Source: Clostridia bacterium
GTDB lineage: Bacteria; Bacillota; Clostridia; Oscillospirales; CAG-382
Assembly: GCA_017434845.1 (NCBI GenBank)
Contig: JAFSGD010000018.1
Coordinates: 1 to 41,565, forward strand
Reading direction: 5' to 3'
DNA: 41,565 nt
Shown here piece by piece: positions 33,201 to 39,100 of the stretch. Both the position numbers and the translations under genes were made by a program. Positions within the stretch are counted from its first letter, which is position 1. Each line of letters opens with the position of its first letter. Under the pieces are notes generated by a model. It was not told the DNA's origin, ran no database searches, and saw only the letters and a program-made list of their open reading frames with translations.

Positions 33201-34329
33201 CGCGCTTGCGTTCCCAGCCGCCAAATCGCCCCTCGCTTTTGTTAAGAGTGCGCTCGCGCAGAAACAAACAAAAGCGCTCGCCGTGGTTGCGGTTAAGCTC
33301 GTTAATGCGCGCCCTTGCGTTTTCGGCTGTTTTTTGGTCGTTGCTGTTATATTGTCTGTCGCTGTCGGGCAGGTCGGCAAGCAGACAAAAGAAGATGTTT
33401 TCATCGGGGTTCATATACCTGAATCTTTTAAGCGATTCGAAAACCTCGTTGTCGCTTTCGCTTCCGTTAAGCAACGCCGCAACCGCAACCAGCGTTTTGG
33501 CATTGTCGGGAACGCGATCGAGCCTTAGACGAAACGCCTTGTGCTGAGGGACTGTCAGCGAAACCAATCGGTCTGCAAGCGCGCAGGCGGTTATTGAAAA
33601 GGGAATTGCAAGCAAAAGCGCCGCAAAGCCAATAAAATACAAGCCGGTTGCCGTAAGCAAGGCGAAAAACAGGCCAACCAGCGCCATCCAGCATATCTGC
33701 CAAAATCGTTTGGGCTTAAAAAGCAAAGCGCCGAGAGGGCATTTTTGCGCTTTTGCACGTTCAATAAGCTTCAATGCCGCATCGGTCTCCGAAATGCGCA
33801 TATCGCGCGCGTATTCCGAAATAAGCCTTCGGTATTGCGCCTGAGTTTCCTTGTCAAATCTCGAATAATCCTCTTCAAATTCCGAGATCAAGGCTTCGGG
33901 CGCCCAGCAATCGGGCAGAATATCGCAATATTCGGGATCGTTAAGCGAGAACAAAAGCTTAACCGCCAAGGGAAGCAAGCGCATATCGCGCCTGCTTTTC
34001 AAAGCAAACGCTATTTTGTTTATCGCGCAAGCCGAAAGCAGGGCCGTTGTTGATGAAAGCTCTGTATAAGAAAGACTGATGCCCGATGCTTTCAAATGCC
34101 TTGAAAGCGCCTTTGGCTCGGGCGAAAAATCGAAGGTATCGCAATATTTTTCGAGTATTTCATAATATTTTTTGCATTTCAGCGCTTTTCTCGAAGCGAT
34201 CGCCATGCGGTAATAACGGTCGATCAAATAAAAATTATCGTGAAGCCAAGCGGATCGCTCGCCGTCGTTTAAGGCACGCCGAATCGCAAAATAAGATCGC
34301 TTTAAAGCCGATTTTAAGCTTGAAGCCAT
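27271..34329 (-). CDS. Cyclic beta-1,2-glucan synthase-like protein (GT84-GH189-GH94)
   Basis: A giant membrane protein of 2352 residues. An N-terminal region leads to a GT84 glycosyltransferase domain with DSD (410-412) and QHRW (554-557) motifs, flanked by membrane segments near 216-255, 586-632 and 710-755. Next is the glucoamylase-like cyclisation domain (GH189 type, about 770-1180; ALRTSPTNIGFY, GNGYVSTVDCGNF, SYMAHHVGMS). The C-terminal part is a GH94 phosphorylase-like chain-length domain with QSGGAYGFRDQLQD (near 1910) and DWND (2046-2049). In characterised enzymes these parts build, cut and close beta-1,2-glucan. I start at the ATG at 34329, six bases after GGGGG. At 2352 residues it is shorter than the roughly 2800-residue proteobacterial proteins. 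No exporter gene is adjacent. Confidence 0.88.
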   Translation of the reverse strand: MASSLKSALKRSYFAIRRALNDGERSAWLHDNFYLIDRYYRMAIASRKALKCKKYYEILEKYCDTFDFSPEPKALSRHLKASGISLSYTELSSTTALLSACAINKIAFALKSRRDMRLLPLAVKLLFSLNDPEYCDILPDCWAPEALISEFEEDYSRFDKETQAQYRRLISEYARDMRISETDAALKLIERAKAQKCPLGALLFKPKRFWQICWMALVGLFFALLTATGLYFIGFAALLLAIPFSITACALADRLVSLTVPQHKAFRLRLDRVPDNAKTLVAVAALLNGSESDNEVFESLKRFRYMNPDENIFFCLLADLPDSDRQYNSNDQKTAENARARINELNRNHGERFCLFLRERTLNKSEGRFGGWERKRGAVCELISHICNQNGSSCFGGDFLKDIKYVLTLDSDTNLSVGSVNELLSVALHPVNRPVIENKRVVSGYGIIQPSVKTELTSAYKTGFSRLISGAGGADSYAGAEFKRSQSLFGSGSFCGKGLIDVRLFDSLVNGKLPEGIVLSHDVIEGSIMRTLCASDITLTDSTPGNTVSFFRRQHRWLRGDFQNLYFLRGDLLDAFSKYRLLLTVLKHSSPVFSFAVLLLGCFHLFPNGAWLFVLAFSELIIPCAVSLLGFFFSGAPFACLRFFSKAYSLLLQTLMRLFFELSALCRRAFLTVNAFSLSATRLITKKKTLEWTTAAQAERLSSTLGKYVLDSALSATVGLAFLIFAKTPFVRFAGLLFFVYPLISAVLSRRISGGGEAKPKLSEKQKRMLAVHAADMFAFYNDNVSEATNHLPPDNVQFSPISSVALRTSPTNIGFYLVSLLAARDLGIIDSHQLYSRLKDSFNTIKKLTKYKGNLYNWYDISSLAEIGNGYVSTVDCGNFTVMLVALKEGLREYTAEEERLFEIIDSAEELISQTDLTVLYDNRRELFRIGFNAKESMPDNSYYDLLMSEARMTAYYAVASWAVPKRHWQSLGRTLTHKNGYIGMMSWSGTAFEYLMPQLFLPLYRDSFLFESVAFSLMLQRMESSVWGISESAFYSFDSDMNYQYKANGIQALALRRCSADEKIISPYSTYLSLCVCGNAAMKNLALLESAGMYGKYGFYEALDINSGNGICVKSYMAHHVGMSIIACMNAINGNSFVRRFVSDIKMHSALELLQEKIPTEAHVFGDALARSDEPKKRNSSQGKCTEQTNPDSPSIALLSHGDFAAMISSSGHIGLSCGERLIAHTRFDRESLKFSPAVIFSRDGKSFGCTSLSQNEGCNFGFERGNGYASHIASGSEFSGRVRYSFSKSGNCFVVSTRAEALKKYDVTLAFEPILDKEKSYFSHIAFSKLFIESEYDKSKRILYFHRRSREDGSRVFTVAIAPKYKETDFSFLASRDGFKAGSISSSLDYALAQADCASGELPEPLCLVRASSADGGKATFLIACGVTKNECERNIRASRAEKGDNPSPQNASDAEAILPPLLYGREPIEVSAFSSCGIGDLWSKGISGDYPRITVYAEQEAVSRTERLLRGFLLLSRLCKRFELIFIINDRDSYNRPVECSVRQCCLNTEADRYIGKNGGIFILRENELLPEFKQTLIKASKLFIDLSDTASEPNFPPLPRFKTIESPQNAAGLAIERGALRSGNGFFKENGYTVDKSVLPDAPYSFILTGRRFSTVITQSSLGYTFFDNARERRLCSFMGDTKMLDCGERVFLNLESTRFDLCACSKTAEYSLGKAVYKGETERIPYEVTVTVHPKFPVKLIKIKCANDCRLSFEISPVMGDSAQPIAKLESLAFSEGSNACIMFRNPFGITFPEGRGFAGVCGGKADASNFTLEANGKEVIFFLGACTTENGARRVASLINGAFFEKTLDSASAFAESMIPEINVSTKSSPLNAMLNTFLPYQVAACRFFARGSFYQSGGAYGFRDQLQDCLALIYSLPDAVRTHIIRCCAHQYDDGSVMHWWHTRNYGGVNRGIKSKCSDDLLYLPIVTADYIEKTGDRSVLDINTEYLTSAPLGDKSERYEQPKRSGIKESVYRHCLRALARAERLGKNGLVLMGSCDWNDAFSLVGANGRGESVFSSFLLIIAIERFLPIIKEKGDVDAAAHYEKTAERIKRTIEEKAFFVDRYARAICDDGAILGVKGCGECEIDVLSQAFAAIANLDETRTKTALSTAFSQLYDQNARIFKLFSPPFKNGSARVGYIRGYAAGMRENGGQYTHGALWGALGFIKASMYEEALAVLSCADPASRCTDKALAKRYKTEPYAVAADIYSGINAGRGGWSWYTGAAAWLYRIMLEHVLGLKMGADNTVISAEPIIPFEAEVRRENFLIKIIASKKNDEPLLNGKPVHFPTNLSNSANLLELPVKR

Positions 34330-34384
34330 AATAAACCCCCGAATCGATTGTTTTCGGTTTATTATCGGCAATTTTTGTGAATTC

Positions 34385-34396
34385 TATTCGCGAATA
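34385..34396. promoter_or_regulatory. Palindrome between two divergent genes
   Basis: A perfect 12-bp palindrome, TATTCGCGAATA, lies in the 112-base gap between the divergent glucan synthase and tepA genes, where both promoters must be. It is a plausible operator for one or both genes; no regulator is known. Confidence 0.4.
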
Positions 34397-34441
34397 AAAT
34401 GCACTCTGCCTTGCAACAATAAATAAAAAACGGAGTAATAT

Positions 34442-35152
34442 ATGAAGCATAACGAGGTTCCGTTTCAGCAGGAAAACGAAGAAAACGAAAACGAATGCTG
34501 TTGCGAATGCGAAAGCTCGCCAACGGGCGGAAGCGTAACGACTGTCGGGAACGGAATTTGCATTCATTCAATGGTAATTGCAGGTCAGATCGAGGGCCAT
34601 TTTGCCGCCTCGCCGCAAAGCAAATCAACGAAATACGAGCAATGCATTCCAACGCTTGTTGCGGTTGAAGAAAACGATTCGATCGACGGCTTGCTGTTGC
34701 TTTTAAATACCATCGGCGGCGATATCGAGGCGGGGCTTGCCATTGCCGAGCTTATTTCGGGAATGACAAAGCCCACTGTTTCGCTCGTTTTGGGCGGGGG
34801 ACATTCTATCGGCGTTCCGCTTGCCGTTTCGGCGAAGCGTTCGTTTATTGTTCCGAGCGCAACAATGACTCTTCATCCCGTTAGGCTTAACGGGCTTGTT
34901 ATCGGCGTTCCGCAAACCTTTGCAAACCTTTCGAAAATGCAAGAGCGAATAATTGATTTTATCGTGCGCAATTCAAACGCCGAGAGCGAGGCGATAAGAA
35001 GGCTTATGACGGCAACCGACGATATGACAACCGATATCGGAACCGTAATCGGCGGAAGAGAAGCGGTTGAATACGGAATAATCGACCGTGTCGGCGGCTT
35101 GGGAGATGCCGTTGCCGAGCTGAAGCAGATGATTATTAATAATAAAAAGTAA
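34442..35152 (+). CDS. tepA: ClpP-family serine peptidase, TepA-like
   Basis: A 236-residue protein of the ClpP/SppA fold, matching the TepA (YmfB) group of spore-forming Firmicutes. The nucleophile motif is GGGHSIGVPLAVSA, with the Ser near residue 122, and TLHPVRLNGLVIGVPQTF carries the catalytic-type His. The Asn-Thr-Ile-Gly-Gly strand (NTIGGDIEAGLAIAE) forms the oxyanion region. The first 35 residues are acidic and contain an odd CCCECE cluster. In B. subtilis TepA has been tied to protein translocation; the substrate is unknown. The ATG follows CGGAG. tspO follows 35 bases later on the same strand. Confidence 0.88.
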   Translation: MKHNEVPFQQENEENENECCCECESSPTGGSVTTVGNGICIHSMVIAGQIEGHFAASPQSKSTKYEQCIPTLVAVEENDSIDGLLLLLNTIGGDIEAGLAIAELISGMTKPTVSLVLGGGHSIGVPLAVSAKRSFIVPSATMTLHPVRLNGLVIGVPQTFANLSKMQERIIDFIVRNSNAESEAIRRLMTATDDMTTDIGTVIGGREAVEYGIIDRVGGLGDAVAELKQMIINNKK

Positions 35153-35187
35153 AAATGCCGCATATATTTCTTTCGAGGTGAATCGTT

Positions 35188-35658
35188 ATGAAAATTCAAT
35201 GGAAAAAGCTCTTGATCGCGGTTGCGATACCGCTTGCCGTCGGCGGGCTCGCGTCGCTTATCTCGTCGGGCGCAATGCAGGCGTTCGGCGAGCTGAACCA
35301 ACCGCCGCTTTCGCCACCCGCATGGCTGTTTCCGGTTGTGTGGACTCTTCTTTACGTTCTTATGGGCATTGCTTCCTACCGCGTATATATTTCGTTTTCG
35401 CCCGAAATCGAAAAGAAAAACGCGCTGTTCGTTTATTGTCTCCAGCTGGCGTTTAACTTCTTTTGGACAATAATCTTTTTTAATTTCCAAGCCTATCTGT
35501 TTGCGTTTTTGTGGCTTTTGATCCTTTGGATTCTTATTTTAATAACCTTTTTGCGTTTTCGAAAGATCGATAAGCCTGCGGGGCTTATGCTTTTGCCTTA
35601 TCTTGCGTGGGTCGCCTTTGCGGGATATCTTAATTTCGGTATTTATTTGTTGAACTGA
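35188..35658 (+). CDS. tspO: TspO/MBR family protein (tryptophan-rich sensory protein)
   Basis: A 156-residue, five-helix membrane protein. Family marks are LNQPPLSPPAWLFPVVWTLLY in helix 1-2, the conserved Asn/Trp patch FNFFWTIIFF, and LPYLAWVAFAGYLN near the C-terminus. Members bind porphyrins and sterol-like ligands and help handle tetrapyrroles or stress. The ATG at 35188 follows CGAGGTGAA. Probably co-transcribed with tepA and ended by the terminator at 35723-35756. Confidence 0.93.
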   Translation: MKIQWKKLLIAVAIPLAVGGLASLISSGAMQAFGELNQPPLSPPAWLFPVVWTLLYVLMGIASYRVYISFSPEIEKKNALFVYCLQLAFNFFWTIIFFNFQAYLFAFLWLLILWILILITFLRFRKIDKPAGLMLLPYLAWVAFAGYLNFGIYLLN

Positions 35659-35722
35659 AAAAAGATACAGTATTTGGCTGTTTGCACATTTGGTTGAGTT
35701 AAAAAAGCATAAAACTAAAAAA

Positions 35723-35756
35723 CGGAGTTGTCCTGCGCAGGATGCTCCGCTTTTTT
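35723..35756 (+). terminator. Terminator after tspO
   Basis: CGGAG (35723-35727) pairs with CTCCG (35745-35749), with a central self-complementary TCCTGCGCAGGA, followed by six T. Just after it comes a GCGATATATCGC palindrome (35759-35770). Confidence 0.85.
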
Positions 35757-35837
35757 GTGCGATATATCGCGTCGGCTAACGGTTGAGAAAGCATACAATA
35801 TATCGAAAAAAATGAAAATATATTTGTTGACCGTATA

Positions 35838-35866
35838 TTGACAAAGCTGTAAAAGTATGGTAGACT
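35838..35866 (+). promoter_or_regulatory. SigA-type promoter of the RHS gene leader
   Basis: A consensus TTGACA (35838-35843) and TAGACT (35861-35866) with a 17-base spacer. The start would be near 35873, some 310 bases ahead of the RHS start codon, so a long untranslated leader is produced. Confidence 0.7.
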
Positions 35867-35872
35867 TATTAA

Positions 35873-36097
35873 GGGAGTAGAACATACTATCCATCGAAAC
35901 ACTGATGTAACAACATAGAATAACGGCAACGAAAAGTCATTTTCCGTCAGGAGCAAACCTAACAAAAATGGCGCATACGAAATATGCGCTGCAGCGATAA
36001 AAAATGAAAACAAGACAACAGCGTACCCCAACCGAACAAAGAAATAATAACAAGATCAAAGCATAAACTGCCTATGGGATAGTTTGTGCTTTTTTTG
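35873..36097 (+). ncRNA. Candidate cis-regulatory leader RNA upstream of the RHS gene
   Basis: About 225 transcribed bases lie between the promoter and an intrinsic terminator, with the gene's start codon still about 90 bases further on. Hairpins are visible: GGaGTAG/CTATCC (35874-35892), CATC/GATG (35892-35907), an ACGG-bulge-AAAA stem with TTTT-CCGT (35923-35947, 5-base bulge, GTCA loop), and a 7-bp GCGCATA/TATGCGC stem with CGAAA loop (35971-35989). A-rich single-stranded stretches separate them. No open frame with a ribosome binding site spans it. The design fits a riboswitch-like attenuator or a separate small RNA. It does not match any class I can recall with confidence, including c-di-GMP-I, despite a GCAAACC string. 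Confidence 0.55.
36060..36096 (+). terminator. Intrinsic terminator inside the RHS gene leader
   Basis: AGCATAAACT (36060-36069) pairs with AGTTTGTGCT (36081-36090), one G-T wobble, around an 11-base loop, and is followed by seven T. It lies between the only visible promoter and the RHS start codon, so read-through must be controlled or a second promoter must exist. Confidence 0.85.
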
Positions 36098-36184
36098 ATG
36101 TAAAGAAATCTGTCGAACCGCAATACGGCGAAAGCCGTTTTACATAGAAAACAACTCAACCAAACCAAAAAAAGGAGACAGCAA

Positions 36185-39100
36185 ATGAAAAACATTTCAA
36201 AGCTTACTGCGTTTGTGCTCAGCTTTGTGATGCTCGTTTGTTTCCTGCCTCAATCAATAATGGCGGAAATAGGCGATGCGTTGCAAAACGAAACGCTTGA
36301 ATCCGCTTTACACGAAATAAGCAACGAGAACGTGTCGGAAAACAATGAAGCTTACGTTCTCGGCGAGGTGGTCGGAAAGAGAACCGAGACCTCAAAAACC
36401 TTCAGAATGTCCGACGGCAGCTTTGTCGCGGCGGAATACGGCAATAGCGTTCATTACGCCGATGCAAACGGCGAATGGAAGGAATACGACAACACCCTTA
36501 CCTATTCCGAGAACGTTGTTCTTTCGGATAGCGAGGATTTTGCGGGCTACGTTAATGCCGCGTCCGACGTATCTGTAAAGCTTGCCGCTAACGCGGGCTT
36601 TGCCAATCATTTAAGAGTAAGCAAAAACGGCTATTCACTGAGCCTTAAGCTCGAAAACGCCGTTTCAAAAAACATTGAGCCTCGCGCAAAGGAAACAAAA
36701 GCGCTTTCTTCCTCGCGAAGCATCGAGGCGGCATCCCGTCTCGAAAACATCAATTCGAGCGCTGTTTATAAAGATATCCTTCCTTCAACCGATCTTGAAT
36801 ATATCCTTACGGGAAGCAAGGTAAAGGAGAATATAATAGTTAAAAGCAGAAGCACCGCCTATTCCTACAGCTTCGTTTTAACGCTTAAAAACCTAATCCC
36901 CGTTCTCTGCGAAAACGGCAATATTCTGCTGAACGATAAGACCACCGGGAAATCGGTGTTCGTTATCCCTGCGGGGTATATGTATGACGCTATCGGCGAG
37001 GATTCAAACGCCGTCAGCTATGCTGTCGCGCCCAAGGGTAACGATAAATACACTCTCACCGTTACCGCCGACAGCGAATGGATAAACGCAAAGGAACGAG
37101 CGTTTCCCGTAACGATCGACCCGACTGTCGAGGCGTTCGAAACGAGAAAGAACACCCGCGATACTAATATTTTCGAGAGCACTCCCAACAAGATAGATAA
37201 TGAAGATGACCAGTTGCGAATCGGCTACGGATCGAGCGGCAAAGCGGTTTTCACCCTTATTAAGCCCACCGAATTGCCCGAGATACCGAAATCTGCGGTC
37301 ATCACCGCGTCGGTGCTCCGACTCAGGCATAACGGTATGGAAGGCTCAAACAGCGTAACCGCGCTTGCGATGCCGATATCGGTTGAATGGGCATCGGAAT
37401 CGACTTCTTGGAACAGCTTCTTTTCAACTGCCAACCCCTACAATGCAGACGATATTCTCGACTATGCCGTTCTTAGCAGCGCAACCTCGGGAACTCTCGT
37501 TGATTTCGATATAACCCGACTCGTTCAGGAATGGTATGCCGATATACTCGAAAATGACGTGTTATTAGAACAATATGATTGCAAAGGCATAATACTTGTT
37601 CCGCAGACAAAGCCTTCAAGCGGCTATGGCTATGCGAGAATGGCATCCGCCGAGGCAACCAACAGTAATTACATGCCTCAGCTTCTGATTCACTACCGCG
37701 ACACAAAGGGCATTGAGGGCATTTGGACCTATTCCACCCAAAGCGCCGGAAGCGCGGGTGTCGGCTATGTAAACGGCTTCAACGGCAACCTCGTGTTCGC
37801 GAATGCGGATATGTCCTCAAAGGGTATTATAATGCCCATAACCGTCAGTCACGTTTACAACAGCGCGCTTTCGAACGGCGAGTTTAACTCGTCAATGCTT
37901 ATCGGCAAGGGCTGGAAGCTGAACGTTCAGGAAACGGTAAAACAAACCACCATCGGCGAAAATACATACTACATCCACAACGATGCCGACGGCACCGAGC
38001 ATTACTATTACAATAATAACGGCATTTACACCGATGAATCGGGCACGGGCAACACCATAACGGTCGGCTCAAGCGGCTTCACGCTCAACTATGAAACGGG
38101 CGGAAGCAAATCGTTCGATTCTTCGGGCAGGCTCATCGAGCTCACCGACGTTCACGGTAACGTAAGAAGCTTCACCTACGACACCTCCGAAAGACTTATT
38201 ACTATAGCGCTGAAGGCTGTCGGTCTGAGCAAAAAATCTCAGATAAGATTATTTTATAACGATCTCGGCGCACTTAAATATATGTTTCAGGTCAATAACA
38301 CCAACGAAATGGTTAAGTTCTATTATTCCGAAACGTATAACGGCACAATATCCGCCGACGCTTCGGGCTATCTGCGCAAGATCGAGCATTGCTACGGCAC
38401 CGAGGTTATAAGCAGCTGCTCATATGAATATGACGGAAACGGCAACCTGCTCAAAGCCAAGGATAACGACACTGGCTATAACCTGCAATATGCCTACACA
38501 AACGGCAAGGTCTCGTCCGTTACCGAATACGGAAACTTGACAACGGGCCAGACCGTAAGGTATAATTACGGTGATAAATTGTTCTCCGTTCGCATGAGCG
38601 GTAACGATGATATCATCGGCAACACCGACGATATCTCGACCGTTTACGTCTTCGATAACTACGGCAAAGCAACCTGCGCCTACAGCATGAACAGCAATAC
38701 CCGCGAGGTGTATGGCGCGTCTTATGCCGAATATACCGCGACCGAAACGGGCTCGAAGCTCAACAACAAGCTTAAAACCGAATCGGTTAAGGGCTATACC
38801 AAAACCAACCTGTTCGATAACGGCAACCTAAGCTCGCTTTCGGGCTGGTATATCGACGATGCAGGTGCGACCGTTTCGCTTTCAACCGAAAAAAGCTTCT
38901 ACGGCGCAAGCTCGCTAAAGCTCTCGTCAAACTCGGAAAACCGCATCGCTTCGCTCAACCGCGATATAACGATCGCCGAAAGCGGAACCTACACCCTTTC
39001 GATGTACGTCAAAGCCGAAAACGTCGTTTCTTCTTCCAACGGCGGCTTCAGCTTCTCTATCGGCAACAACGAAAGCGAAACAATAACAGGAACGACCGAT

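Noticed and set aside
35892..35936. Possible hammerhead ribozyme core (CTGATG and GAAA near each other in the RHS leader)
   Set aside because: The CUGAUGA box is incomplete (CTGATGT) and the stems and cleavage triplet are not in the required order.
35949..35996. Possible c-di-GMP-I riboswitch (GCAAACC string)
   Set aside because: The conserved GACGCAAAGC-type segment and the tetraloop-receptor arrangement are missing.
35699..36195. Two minus-strand hydrophobic frames (110 and 78 codons) across the RHS leader
   Set aside because: They lie opposite a promoter, hairpins and a terminator, lack ribosome binding sites and look like reverse readings of A-rich leader sequence.
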